A DNA stretch of 64,000 nucleotides, taken from NCBI RefSeq assembly GCF_000499845.2, contig NC_023749.2, positions 9,468,013 through 9,532,012 on the forward strand, in the 5' to 3' direction. Below the pieces are notes generated by a model. It saw only the letters and a program-made list of their open reading frames with translations, was not told the origin of the DNA and searched no databases. The stretch comes from Phaseolus vulgaris (Eukaryota > Streptophyta > Magnoliopsida > Fabales > Fabaceae). The position numbers were made by a program, and so were the translations under genes. Below are positions 1-12,136 of this stretch, in pieces (position 1 is the first letter of the stretch; each line of letters begins with the position of its first letter).

Positions 1-29
1 CAAAGAAAGAAGAATTTTCTAATAAAGAA

Positions 30-537
30 GATGTTTGCTACAAGGCAAGGTGGTTACAAGGGCCAAGTTTGAATATTGTTTAGACTTGGTTAATATTTTG
101 CACATTTGAAGTTGGCGCCCGGAGGCGCAAATTTGAAGCACTATAAAGTTTGTTTTTTGTTATGTTGTGAGAAGATTTGTTTTAGGTGGGACTTGAAATT
201 AAGCCAAGGTGGAGATTTGTTGATTTTGGCTTAATCCCAAGTCCCACATCGGTGGGTTCATTGTTTGGGAAGGAGGTTTGAGGGTTATAAATTAAACTCT
301 TCTCCTTCACTGTTATATATCCCAATTTGTAATATCTTCTCTCATAGTAATAAAAGTGAGCTGTTTTTGCTATGCTCGGAGATTAGGCTAAACAGGCCGA
401 ACTCCGTTAACAATTTTCGGGTGTGTTCTTTCCTCTTTATCTCTTTTATTATTCCGCTTTATTTATTCAATATTATTTGTCGGGTAGCTCTGTTAGGATT
501 TTGTTTTAGTGGGAAAATTACCCGTTTTTCCCAACAT
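30..537 (+). mobile_element. Probable solo LTR or LTR fragment (copia/TRIM-like)
   Basis: The stretch contains the sequence AAGTCCCACATCGGTGGG, a hallmark of many plant LTRs. A TATA-like TTATAAATTAAA lies about 45 bp downstream, and the segment ends in CCCAACA. No internal coding region and no second LTR are present. The left end, a TG near position 30, is a guess, and no target duplication was recognised. Both ends are approximate. Confidence 0.45.
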
Positions 538-847
538 ATCCTACCTAATTAAATTGTAATTTGGGAGAGAGAAACTCCCTATATATTTCCTATACATGAC
601 TGATGTAATATACACATAAGAGAATAAGAAACATCTTTTCTTCTTACCATTTTTTATCATTTTCTTATAGTATTCTCATGCTATCTTAAAATATAAAAAA
701 TGTTAAAATAATATAAGTTTTCCTACTTTTTACTTAAAAACCATCAATACTTAACGGAAGTTCGAAAAACTCCAAGTATGGGTGTGTTTCACTAGAGGTT
801 ATTGTACCCTCCGTTATACATACCCCTTAAAAAGTTAAGAATTTTTA
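538..847. other. Intergenic, no gene seen
   Basis: AT-rich sequence next to the LTR-like segment. The part at 550-690 resembles the transcribed leader of plant LTR elements, but nothing here can be assigned. Confidence 0.4.
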
Positions 848-1790
848 TAGTGGGTGTGGAATTTTAATTTTAAAATTTAAATTCAATTATGATATATTTT
901 TCAATAAGTAGTGACGAGGGTGGGATGATATCAATGATTATAATTATAAGTAGATACCAAGCTAGAATAATGTAATGATAATGATTGTTGGACAAAAGAA
1001 TTTACGAACTTTTATAAAGAAAATAAAAGAAATTAATTTTTCATAAATTAAAATTAATTTATGGGAGATTTAATAAGTATAAATTTTTTTATATAATTTT
1101 TAATTTATGTATAATTTAATTTTAATTTTTATAGAAAAATTAATGTCCGATTAAAACAACATGAAATATTGATGAATGGAAAAAATTTCATATATATACA
1201 AAATCAAGTATTTGGTTTATTTACCAAATCGGACCAATATTACCCCATTTTTATAAAAAAAAATGGTTGATTTTTAAAAAAAAAATACATATTAGAATTA
1301 ATCGTGTCAATTTGATACGACTTTAACCTAAAGAAGTTTTGTAATAGTTGTACTATTTTTGTCATGTCAAAATGAAGTCATGTCAATATGACATGATTTT
1401 AGTGCTATGAACAAGGTGACTTTTTTTTAATGGATAAACTAATTATATATATATATATATTATTATACGTATGTAATATAACGTAAACAAAATTTACTTA
1501 TAAAGAACTTGTGCCAATGTGATACGACTTCAGTTAAAATCTAATTACACAGAAATCGTACAAGGGTTACACGACTTCAATGTAATATGGTTTGAATTGT
1601 CGCATCACCTAGGACAACTTTACTTTAAAAAACTTATTAATCAAAGTCGTGCTAAATTGACACGAATTCATCCTCAACACTAAAGTCGTGTCATCTTGAC
1701 ACAACTTCACTTTCACATAACAAAAGTTGTGTAATTTCTTCATATTTGTGTTAGGTTGACACGACTAACCATAATTTGTAATTTTCTTAA
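848..1790 (+). repeat. Duplicated segment A, left copy
   Basis: This stretch aligns base by base, with small indels, to 9131-10050 in the same orientation. The best anchors are the runs at 1038-1180 and 9303-9440. Its second half carries decayed copies of the AAGTCGTG...CACGACTT palindrome, for example around 1303, 1505, 1645 and 1685, which reappears in intact form near 57-61 kb. It is probably an old repeat inside a larger tandem duplication. No coding potential was seen. Confidence 0.7.
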
Positions 1791-2589
1791 AACCAATCTC
1801 AGTAAAGATAAGGTAAAATTGTCTTAGTTTAGTATAAAAAGCGAATTTGATATGCTTATAGGTTAAATACATTCTAGTCAACAACTGTAATTTAAATACA
1901 AAACCATAAACGAATTTTGGTAAGTATTATTGACTTTGCACGTGCAACAAATTGTCTTTAATATTTTCACGATATCTAAATTCCTTTATTAATAAATAAA
2001 AGTTTCATTTATAATAATAGATCACCATCCAATAAGAAGACATCAATATTTTAGTGACTATGGCGAAGTTGAAAAGAAGGTACACCCGTGAGGGATCTTT
2101 TTCTGACTACAATAATTAATATATATATATATAAAAGTAAAACAGTAAAATATATTTATTTAGGCAGAAAGACTTACATGCAAATAGTAACATGAAGCCA
2201 TAATAATAAAATAAAATTGTTTCAATAGACAATGAATATATATTTTATTATACGATTGTCATTGAAGGTAATTAATGGTAAATAGTCTTTCCTAATAAAT
2301 TTATATAGTTGTTAGATAAGTCGAGAAGGAGTCGTCTTTTTTTTATCAGTTGGGTTAGATTCTATCATTGACTTCGGTCTTCTATCTCGGTTTGAGGTGG
2401 ATACCAATAAAAGACACTATGACGTTTAAGTCAAAATTTAGGATTCAGAGGTGTGAGTATTAATTACTGAAATAAATGTGTATATTTGTCTTGGGTGGAA
2501 TGCATATTTATAATATCATAGTGGACATTCGATTCTGGACCTGAATTAGGTCGAATCGTTGGGTTAATCTTGACTTTTAGAGTAGCATT
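1791..2589. other. Intergenic, no gene seen
   Basis: AT-rich sequence with a short TA microsatellite near 2120. No homology to the matching part of the right-hand duplication copy was recognised. Confidence 0.4.
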
Positions 2590-5500
2590 ATGTACCATGG
2601 TTATGTTAATCATGTTGCTTGTGTTGCTTTCCAAACACAAAGTTCACAAAATACAAATTTTTTCACCTTCTACTTAAAAAATGTGGGAGGTTGTTGAGTT
2701 TTTTTTTTAATCACCATCTTTTTTATAACATAGAAAAAGTAAAAAGAACACTGACTCTAAGCTAAATATGTGATAAGTGTCATATTTCAGTAATATTTCA
2801 TATTAAAATACAAACACTTATAGATATTTATTGATAAAATAATTATAATATGATCCATAATTTATGAATTTAAACTTTTTTACATATATTGTGATTATAA
2901 TAAGAATAAGAACTATTAATTCCCAAATTTGTGTTAATTTCAGGATTTTAGGAAAAAATGAAGATGAAAGGATAAATGGAGAATATAAAAGATAAAAAGG
3001 GAAAGTTGAAACGCTCCAACACTCGCCCGAACTCGCCTAAGCCAGAAGCCTCCTAAAGGTTCTCGTCCAAACGAGCCCAATCTCGCCCAGGCGAGATCAC
3101 TCCAAAGATGTTGGGCTTGTTTTCGTCCAACTCGTCAGACAAGAAATCACTTAGCCCAAGCCTAACTAGGTTAAATATGAGACGTGAGGCACAACCCTAT
3201 ACATCATTGGGAGAATAGAAGGTGATAAAAAAAACCCTAGAGGAGACAGTCGTCAAAGAGAAACATCATGGATCTTGTTTTCTTGTTTTCCATGCTTGTA
3301 ATGACCAACATGAGTGACTAATTCTACCCTTTGAAATTGAGAGTAATATGTTCAAACTCTTATGTATTGAGGTGATATTTGAATATAATATTTTGTTCTT
3401 GATTGATGATTGGTATTGTCATTTTATTCATAAGGCTTGTGTTATCATGATTTTGATCCTTAGATTTGACTGAAAAATACTTCTAAGTTTATGACCTAAA
3501 TGATAATGCTTAACATATTTGAATGCTAGGAATAAATTTGAAATGTTAATTGCTATCAACATATAATCATAAGGATAAAGAGTTCTTATAAATATGTGAG
3601 GAATCAGTATTTAGGAGACTCTCTTAATAATTTTATATGTGAGAAATCGATATAAATGAATTTTATATGGGCATCAGCATCAATCAAAGGATAAAATATT
3701 ATGATGCTTTTCAAAATACAAAAGTGTGAGAAGGATGAACCTCAATCCCAATTTTTCCAATTGAACCAACAAACTCTTTACTTTGCTTTTTTTTTTTACA
3801 ATTCTTGCAATCATACACAACAAACTTCCAAGAAACTTTATTATTTTGTTTTCTATTTAATGAATCTTATACTTGATGATTCAACTATTCCTTGTGGGTT
3901 CGATATTCATTCTTAGGAACAAATTATTATTGTTTACGCAGTACACTTGCTGTAAAATAGTCATCAACATGTGAATGTACAAAAAGGGCACTTAAGGAAT
4001 TTAGCCTTGCCATGTCTTTTTGTTCACTTTGTTTGAAACACATAGTTGACGGATGCATGACATGTTTAACCCAGAGCAATCATAATATTTTAAATATGAT
4101 TTAATACCACTTTTGATCCTAATATTTGTTGTAATCACTCAATGTGGCCCTCAATTTTTGTTGTCTCAATGTAGTTTCCAATTTTGTTAAAATGATTTAA
4201 TTTGGCCTCTTTTGTTAATGTTGTTACTCCGACTAACAAAAAAAGTGAGACATATGTTGCATTTTAAGCTTAGGTGGATATGCTCGACTCCATGTTCTTC
4301 GACATTGTCTCTTTTGAACAACTAATATGTCACTACAATGAAATAACAACCATTTTGATGTTCTTAACTTTCAAGAGCATCTTCAAAGTTGTAGTTGTAC
4401 TCTTGATAACTCCAAAACAAAGAACCTCTAATTAACCTCTTTATGCGATTATCCTTATCTTCCAACTCATTTACTTTCTACTACAAATAGGTTCAATCAA
4501 TGGTAAAGGGCACCAATTTCAAGGAGTTCATGTTGTTTTTAGGGTTCAAACTAATATGAAGAGGGAGTTTGTGTTTGCAATGAAGGCTCAATCTTATATC
4601 TGTGATGCTTCTCTAAGCCGAACACAAGCTAGCAAGAATTGGCCCGAGACTCCTGTTTATACCATATTGACCTAAAAACAGTCTAAGAATACTGTGGAGT
4701 CGAAAACGTGAAAAGACGTCTTAAGCGAAGAAGAGACTATGAGTAACATGATGTCAATGTATAACTTTTTAAATCATTTTGTCATGTGTTCATGTGCTTC
4801 TTTCAAATCATCACCCTTTCAAAAATATTAATATCAATCTAATAAAAGAATCAAATTTAAGAAAAACAAAACTCAGATCCCAGACCAATTATAACAAATA
4901 TTACAATAAAAAATTATATTAGACCTTTAAATATTTTAAATTATTTGAAGGTCAAATATTTTAAAAGAAGAAATAATTTTTTATGAGAAATTAATATTAA
5001 TAAATTGAATTTTGTTGAAATACTAAACAAAACTTTACTAATTTTACCGTAAATAATTCTTTAAATGTTAGATAGTGTTTGGCCAAATATTATTTAGGTC
5101 ATAGTTCTTAAAAAGAATTGACTTATTGTTAGGAAGAATCGTCCTATCTAATTCAATCGAGGCCTAAAATTGGTCATATATAAACCACCTAAATCAGTGA
5201 CAAATTGGTTAAACTTGATCAAACCGGTTCAACAAAGAAAAATAATAAATCATAATTATAATTTTTTATTAAGAAATAAAAATAAATTAAAATCGTAATT
5301 ATTTTATTTTTTATTCTACATATAATTAATAACAATAAATAGTGGTATATTATTAAAATTTCAATTTAAGTACCATATACAAATTCTATGTATTTTAAAC
5401 TATAAGAACATTTAAAATTTATTTCAATTTTTAACACCATAAAATCATAACACTACATATTTTTAATATTCTTTTGTGTATTTTAATTATTAAAATTAAT

Positions 5501-5990
5501 ATTACTAATACGATTCAGTTTATTCAACTACTTAACCTCAAAGATGTACTTTGGGGTTTAATGACCAATCCCATTTTAAAAACATTGGTCAGTATAGTTA
5601 CTAAGAATAACTTCAATTAATTATATTAATTGGTTATAATATATATGTATATATATATATTTCATTTTATACGTAACAAATTTATAAATATCTAAATATT
5701 TTTTTTACTAGAATTAATTATTTTAAAGTACAGAATGGATACGATTCTCGTTTAAGAAAAAAATTAGTAGGATTAAAAATTGAAAATAAATAAAATGTCC
5801 GGGTTGAAACGAAAACATTTTAAAATGTACGAAATTCATATTAATCACATTTTAAAGAAATTATTTTAGTTTCCAATATTAAATTAGAATACATTATTTT
5901 AACAGATAAAATATTTGTATGAACATCCTTATTAAGAAGAGACAGTAAAACATATTTAAAAGCCCACCATCTCCAGCTTCTTCACCACCT
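2590..5990 (+). repeat. Duplicated segment B, left copy (interrupted by solo LTR)
   Basis: Apart from the LTR insertion at 2771-3966, this region matches about 14465-16925 in the same orientation. Examples are 3971-4260 with 15090-15370, 4480-4760 with 15680-15910, and 5040-5740 with 16250-16920. The copies differ by many substitutions and small indels, so the duplication is not recent. The stretch at 5745-5960, just upstream of the TMN pseudogene, does not match the corresponding stretch of the right copy. No coding sequence is evident. Confidence 0.8.
2771..3966. mobile_element. Solo LTR with target-site duplication
   Basis: A 1196-bp insertion begins TGATAAGTGTC and ends AATAGTCATCA, so it has the 5'-TG...CA-3' ends of an LTR. 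It is bounded by ATATG (2766-2770) and ACATG (3967-3971), a 5-bp target duplication with one mismatch. The duplicated counterpart near 15085 has the empty site, where the flanking sequence runs on through AAACATGTGAATG. The interior contains a GC-richer TCGCCC...GGCGAG stretch (about 3020-3090) and no coding region. It is best explained as a solo LTR left by recombination between the LTRs of a larger retroelement. Confidence 0.8.
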
Positions 5991-5996
5991 GCATCT

Positions 5997-6506
5997 ATGG
6001 CAAAAGCCCACCATCTCATTCTCCTTCTTCTTCTTCTTCTCTCCGCCACTCTATAATTCTGTTCAGCTTCACCCTCCGATCACCTTTACAATGTTGAAGA
6101 ACTCGTCCCATTGTTTGTCAACAAAGTGGGACCCTTCAACAATCCCAGGTTTCATTCTTTAATTGCTTTTTCATGTTTCTGTTCATTGAATTTCTGTTTA
6201 CACAATTCTTCTGTGGCAGTGAGACCTATGAATACTATGATTTGCCATTCTGCGCCCCAGGTTAGTCACTCTTGGTCTTAGGTTTCACGTTTAATTTTTA
6301 ATCTCGTGGTGTTGAAAAATGGGATCAAATAATTTATCCCACTTGGATTGTAAAAAGGTTGTGTTTTTCACGGTCCCAATTGTAAAAAAGAATGAGTCCA
6401 TGGGGGGAGTTCTCAATGGTGACCGTTTGAGCAATGCTTTGTATGAGTTCAAGTTCCGAGAGGACAAGATTGATGAGATCTTGTGCCCAAAGAAGCTTAC
6501 AATTGA
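5997..6506 (+). pseudogene. Truncated TMN/EMP70 pseudogene
   Basis: This is a partial copy of the start of the intact gene at 17149. It keeps exon 1, intron 1, exon 2, intron 2 and about 130 bp of exon 3 with the splice sites in place, so it arose by DNA duplication rather than retroposition. Codon 20 is TAA (6054-6056) where the intact gene has CAA, which stops the protein inside the signal peptide. Homology ends abruptly at AATTGA (6501-6506, matching 17660-17665), so all nine membrane spans are missing. Beyond the breakpoint lies the 3' end of the oppositely oriented F-box gene. A 17-bp direct repeat (AAAGCCCACCATCTC core, near 5960 and 6002) straddles the start codon and is absent from the intact gene. 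Confidence 0.9.
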
Positions 6507-6636
6507 AAAGATTCCAAACAAAAAGTTAAAAAGTTGTGCATAAACTTTTTTGAATTCAATGAGTTACCAGCAAATGTGGCAAAACAACCAAACGTAATAG
6601 CAAGCATGAGCTACAGGAAGGTATTCAACAAAAATC

Positions 6637-7896
6637 CTAATCATGCTTAAAATGTGTATCTACATGTATGTATCTCCTCATCATCTCAACCATGGATGTG
6701 GTGAAACTGGCTAACATCTGGCATTCTTCACGAGACTTTGTGTCAGAAACAATTCCATGAATGACCAACTTCTGGAGATTGGGACATCGCTTAAGCAGCC
6801 CCTCAACCCAATGGGAGAAAAGATCATTGATCACAGTCCAACCAAGCTCCAGGACAACAACATTCTCAAGATAGGAAGAGCCTTGTAAACCGTAGTGAAG
6901 AACTCCATCTCTCACATCATAGCTTAGAGATAAATGGTTCAGGTAAGGAAAGCAAGTTGCAATTGTTTCCAAATCCACAACCTCTTCCTCGTCATCAAAC
7001 ATCACATCCCAAAGCCGAAGCCTCTTTAAATTCGACGATCTTGAAATCATCTGGTAAAACTTTGGCCATATAATTGTGAAGTTGCTGATATCCACAGTCT
7101 CAAGATCCTCAACTGTCTCGCCAATATCAAGATGTATAACACTAACATCATCAATCTTAAAATGCTTCAAGTTCCCCTTGCCAATGAGTTCAAAAAACTC
7201 AAGTGCGCAATCTTTCAAGTGCAAGGTCTCAAGTCCATCAGCCTCCAATATAAACTTGTCCAAACTGATTGCTTCTACATACACACTCTTCAGCGTTGAA
7301 CTACTCAATTCAACAGTCACCTGTGACTCAGACATTGCAATCTCAGGATTGACAAGCTCCAAAGCTTCAATCTTTGGACACGCATATACCAAAAGATTCA
7401 AATCCAATGCAGATATACTGACATGACTCAGGGAAAGAGACTTCAAGCAAGGGAATCGCTGATAATTAGGCTCAACCCCCACAATGGAATTATGAGCTAG
7501 ATCTAGTATTTCCAGCTTGTGTCTGCCACATATTTCAAGAATGTTAACATTGGGCATAGTCTTGACATTATAATGCAATTGCCTCAAAGTTTCCCTGGTG
7601 TACATGAGCCATGCAGTAACCGTTGAAGCAGAGAATTCATCCACATCTTCCATCAAAATGGAGAGAGCCTGCAACCCTGAGGTCTGCAAAATGGTTTGTG
7701 TGATCAAAATCTCGAGGCGAGTAGTCGTCAAATCTCGATAAATGGGCCAATCTTTGGTGCTGAAAGAGAGGGTATGAAGGTGCTTGCAGCACGCTAGTCG
7801 CCATTTCTTGCATGTTGCAGAGGCTATCACCACATCTCGTGCAGCCCTCAAGTGAGACAGAATGGTTCCTATTACTTCAACAGGAAGCTGGTCCAT
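6637..7896 (-). CDS. F-box/LRR-repeat protein (At1g67190-like)
   Basis: An uninterrupted 419-residue reading frame. Residues 1-45 form an F-box (MDQLPVEVIGTILSHL, then SATCKKWR), the surface that binds SKP1 in SCF ubiquitin ligases. Residues about 110-390 are a series of irregular leucine-rich repeats (for example LEILDLAHNSI, LKSLSLSHVSIS, LETLHLKDC, LKRLRLWDV, VVVLELGWTVI), the expected substrate-binding part. The sequence closely resembles, from memory, the Arabidopsis F-box/LRR protein At1g67190 over its whole length, which supports both the start and the stop. The substrate is unknown. In the minus direction a donor GAAG/GTAAAC at 8340/8339 suggests an intron in the 5' UTR. The 3' end lies about 130 bp from the truncated TMN pseudogene, which is transcribed towards it. 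Confidence 0.93.
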   Translation of the reverse strand: MDQLPVEVIGTILSHLRAARDVVIASATCKKWRLACCKHLHTLSFSTKDWPIYRDLTTTRLEILITQTILQTSGLQALSILMEDVDEFSASTVTAWLMYTRETLRQLHYNVKTMPNVNILEICGRHKLEILDLAHNSIVGVEPNYQRFPCLKSLSLSHVSISALDLNLLVYACPKIEALELVNPEIAMSESQVTVELSSSTLKSVYVEAISLDKFILEADGLETLHLKDCALEFFELIGKGNLKHFKIDDVSVIHLDIGETVEDLETVDISNFTIIWPKFYQMISRSSNLKRLRLWDVMFDDEEEVVDLETIATCFPYLNHLSLSYDVRDGVLHYGLQGSSYLENVVVLELGWTVINDLFSHWVEGLLKRCPNLQKLVIHGIVSDTKSREECQMLASFTTSMVEMMRRYIHVDTHFKHD

Positions 7897-8470
7897 GACG
7901 CTTCAATTCCCAACTTGCAAACCCTCCCAACGCTATATCTATCAAACAGCCTTTGTCTTGTGTATTGTGTTGACAACAACCAACCAGCATCAAGAAAAAG
8001 AAACCAAAACCAAAAGAAAACTTGTTCAAAAATCCTTCAATTCAATTCAATAGCAATTTTGGAAGAAACCTCAGAAATCACTCCAGAATCTTGAATGCAT
8101 TTCATCAGATGCAAAATGCTCAACATCTCTCATCAATTTCTCTTCTTGCTAGATCAATTTGCAAAAAATCACGAAATTAGGGGAAGTAATAAAGATTTAG
8201 TCAATCAGGTAAAATGGGATTCGGGGAATTGAATTAAGGATCAGAATTTAAATTAAATAAAGCATAATCAGCAAGAACAATAATTGATTGGAAAAGAACA
8301 GAAAAGTGTAAGTATAGGATAGAGAAAATGGTTGTTTACCTTCAAAATAAGGAATTACGAAAGAGGATTATCGTTGATTGCTATTGGGTTAGCCATCGAA
8401 CCACACAGAACGAGTTGTGAAATCTCAAAGTGGTTTCTTTGAGTTTGAATTAGGATTTCCCAAGATTTTA
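7897..8470 (-). promoter_or_regulatory. F-box gene 5' UTR, leader intron and promoter region
   Basis: Upstream of the F-box start codon, in the minus direction, is a leader with a plausible intron donor (exon end at 8340, GT at 8339-8338). The acceptor was not fixed. The transcription start probably lies near 8400-8470, but no convincing TATA box was identified. Confidence 0.4.
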
Positions 8471-9130
8471 CTACGCCTTTCAGTTACACGTAATACAATT
8501 CTGAAAATTTGTATTAATGTCTACAGTACTAATAAACTCCAAAATTTTATTTATATTTATTATTTAAAATATTTCTCATTATTACTATATATTTACTCAT
8601 GTCTACAGTAATTACAACGTTGAAAAATTAAACACTGCTAATACAGCTTTTTAATGTTTTCTTCTACCTTTTTATTGTTTAATTATTTGTGTGTGATCTG
8701 ACTCATGCTAAAAAATTATTTCTAATTATTTTATTATTTGTAATGGATGTTTTTCACTTTATCTTTAATTTTTATCAATAAATTAGTGTAGTATATATTT
8801 ATTGTTTGAATTCAACGTACCTCCAATGCATAATGCCCCGTTAGTTTCATTCTCTCTTGAGTTCTTATTTATAATTTTTTTTAAAATATAAACCTACTTT
8901 AACTACTTCTACTTTATTTAATCAATTTTTTAGAAAAATAATTGTACTTAATGCCCTATCTTTTATTGCGTATTATTATTTTTATTTTACAAAAAGACAT
9001 TTCAGAAATGATATTTAGAAATGATATTTAGGAATGGATAAAATCTATGCAGTGAAACAGAGGAGAGAAAAATAAAAGAGTAGAACTGCAATGAACCTTG
9101 CAACCAATAAAAAATGGAGGTTATGTCAAA
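8471..9130. other. Intergenic, no gene seen
   Basis: AT-rich spacer without recognised coding sequence or repeat structure. It probably contains the distal promoter of the F-box gene. Confidence 0.4.
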
Positions 9131-10050
9131 AGTGTGGAATTACAATTTTAAAATTTAAATTCAGTTATGATATATTTCCAACAAGTAGTGATGAGGAAGG
9201 GATGATATTAATAATTATAATTAGAAGTAGATACGAAGTTGATGTAATGATAATACGATTGTTGGACAATTTTTTTTACGAACTTTAAAAAAAATTATTT
9301 TTTTCATAAATTAAAATTAATTTATGCGAGATTTAATTAGTATAAATCATTTTATATAATTTTTAATTTATGTATAATTTAATTTTAGATTTTAGAAAAA
9401 TTAATGTCGGATTAGAGGATGAAAGATTGATGAATGGAAAAAAATATTATATATATATGAATTATTTGGTTTATTTATTAAATTGGGTCATTTTACCTTA
9501 GTTTTATTATAATGAGATTGATTTTTCAAAAGATACGGATTAAAATTAATTGTGTCAATTTGACACGATTTTATTCTAAAGAAGTTGTTTAACGGTGATA
9601 TCAATTTTATATGTAATAAGGTTTAAATATTGAACTGGTGTCACGAAAATATAACTTTTTTTAAGTTATTTTTTTAATTTATATCGTATACGTTTAATAA
9701 AAATTATTAGTATATATAGGAAAACCATGATTGTGAATATACATAATAGTATTATAATGTTTCATAGGTATTACTAATTTTATATAGGAAAACTATGATT
9801 ATGAAAAAAGAATTATTATTGTTCATTTGAAAAATAATAGAAGTAGTAGCTAATGTTTTAGAAATTCATTACATAAACTAATATTATATATATATTAATA
9901 TTTTTTATTATAAGTACGTAATATAACCTAAAAAATTGACTTTCAAAGAAATCATGTCTACATTACACGATTTCAGCTCAAATCTAATTACACATAAGTC
10001 GTGTTAAGATTGCACGACTTTATTGTAACATGGATTGTATTATGGTAAGT
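9131..10050 (+). repeat. Duplicated segment A, right copy
   Basis: This is the direct counterpart of 848-1790. The shared part includes the run beginning CATAAATTAAAATTAATTTA (near 9306 and 1043) and decayed AAGTCGTG palindromes near 9553 and 9990-10018. A local duplication of a TATAGGAAAACYATGATT segment occurs at about 9716 and 9785. No gene was seen. Confidence 0.7.
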
Positions 10051-10389
10051 GGTTGGTTATAATGACTTCACCTCTTCCATTATCATCAACACATAGTTCA
10101 AGCTACCATCATACTCAAATATCTTTAGTTGTCATTGATGCCTTTCAGACCTTCAAATAAAGGTTTGAGAGTCAAATATTTGTCATTGCTTTAAATAGAC
10201 GAGTGAATTATCTATAGCGCCTCAAGTCTACTAATGGTTCCTTAAAAAAAACTCAAAGTGTATGTATTTTCTTCAACACACCAGATGTTCCTCCTAGTGT
10301 CTCCTTAGAATTCATATGTAACATATGGACTACGTCAAACAGAATGTCTCTACTCATAATCACCCATCTTTTCTATGGTAATTAGACTC

Positions 10390-10650
10390 TCAAATCTTTC
10401 ACTCCATTCTCATAGACCACACACATTTCTTTCTTGAATTGAATTTAAGATTATCTTCATTAACATGATAATAAGAAAGACACCCAAACACCTTCAACAT
10501 TGAGCAACCAATCAATTTCCCAAACCACATCTCAATTGGAATCTTGAAATGAATGGTAATAGACGAGGAGCAATTCACCAAGAAACATGTTATACTAACC
10601 ACTTCACCTTAATGTCATCTATCAAAACCATAATGCAACAAGATACTCCT
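10390..10650 (-). pseudogene. Ty1/copia integrase fragment
   Basis: Minus-strand translation gives IPIEMWFGKLIGCSMLKVFGC followed shortly by YYHVNED, the conserved C-terminal integrase stretch of copia polyproteins (usual form: PIEVW.GKP.DYS.LRVFGC.AY.HV). Flanking minus-strand sequence (about 10310-10390) continues the family with frame changes and stops. Neither LTRs nor a reverse transcriptase were recognised nearby, so this is a relic. Confidence 0.7.
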
Positions 10651-11149
10651 TACTCTTTCTAACAATATTATGCTTATTCTTTCGGTAACTAAATTTTGTT
10701 ATGGATATGACAAACAATTAAATGTCTTATTTCCAATGTTTTTATCTATACAAAAGTTGTTAAACTTATAAGAATATAATTCCAACTTGTTGCTTATTCT
10801 TATATGCTTCACCATCTTCTTCATCTAGTTGTTGAGTGCTAGAACTTTTCAAAGGCTTATGATTTTTATTTCCTCACAAGCATTCGAGTAAATATTAAAT
10901 AATCAATGATATCTAAAAGAAATACTTGGCACCTCTCAACAATAAAACTTTCAACAACACCAATAATCAACATGTTGTAGTCCAACATGACCTTTGTCTT
11001 GTGTAACTGATGGAGGACCATCCTTGCTAAAGTCACCATTCTTCTCAACTAAGAGCAGGTTCAACTTAGAAGAATTTAGAAATAATATATGTCTTAGTTT
11101 TTGTATAAAATGTAAATAGTAGAATAATATTTTCTAGCTTAGTATTTCT
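10651..11149. other. Repeat-derived spacer, no gene seen
   Basis: AT-rich sequence between the copia fragment and the LTR-like element. It may include further decayed copia sequence on the minus strand, but no motif could be identified. Confidence 0.35.
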
Positions 11150-11290
11150 AAGCCAACTTTAGAATAGGAATATCTTTCTCTCCAAACAATACTACCTGGG
11201 AGCGCTTATTCTTAGGCATGTTGACTCTTCAAGTTCCTTAAAGAGTGAAGCTAGGCGCCTCCTTCCTTGTCTCTCCAAATCACTCAAAGA

Positions 11291-11410
11291 CACATGACAA
11301 GCTATGAATGTAGAGCTTCTTGTAAATAGGATTGTCAAATGACAAGCTAGGAATGAAGATTTTTCTATACATAGGATTGCCACATGGCATGCTAGGAATG
11401 GAGAGTATTT
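11291..11410 (+). repeat. 45-bp tandem repeat in the LTR, 2.6 copies
   Basis: The phrase CATG(A/G)CA(A/T)GCTA(T/G)GAATG recurs at 11292, 11337 and 11382, each followed in the first two copies by ATAGGATTG. The units have diverged by substitutions only. It lies in the U3 part of the putative 5' LTR. Confidence 0.7.
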
Positions 11411-12136
11411 TGAGAACTCATTAGTCATTTTTAGGAGTCTCTTTAGATTATAAATAAGAGACTCCCTTCTTTTAATTTCTAGACTTGATTGATATATGAA
11501 ATTGTGTTTTTGAAATTCTCAGCACACTGATCCAAGTCTCTTTTCTATGATGCTTCTTGCATTCTTAGAAACTAACTCAAGGAAGTTGGCCTAACCTCTT
11601 CCTTGGTCCTTGCACCTTGTAAAACTCACACCCAAACCAAGAACTTCCATGACCATTTGGTGCTCCCTCCAAAAATCTATAAGTCTTTCATTACCTTCCA
11701 TCAATCTCCATTGAACACTCAAGACAAATTGCATCAGGTGGACCAGAGCAAGGCCACAATCCTGATATGCCTTTATCTCAAAAACAAATTTGGTTGTTTC
11801 ACTACGCCACACCATATCCTTGTTGTTTTCCATATGTTCTTCAATTTTTTGTAAGGTGTCACTGTTTATTTATAGCTTCCATCGATTGTTTTCATTTTCC
11901 ACTGATTATTTTCTTTGGTTTTGATGTTTTTTGAACTTCCATGGGTTGTTCTTCATGTTCATGTGTTAGGTTCAGTTCATCTCTCTTTAAATGTCGTAGA
12001 GTTATCTGTTTTAATTTTTTTTCTTTGTTATGTGTGATGAATCCGCACCAATACCCCTAAAAAATTGTGTTCAAATTCATTTTGGTTCAAATTTGGGTAT
12101 TTTTCTTGAGTAGTTTTGTGTTTTTGATTGAGTTTT

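Noticed and set aside
7076..7426. 116-residue plus-strand open frame
   Set aside because: It is antisense to the F-box/LRR gene; serine-rich shadow of the leucine-rich repeats.
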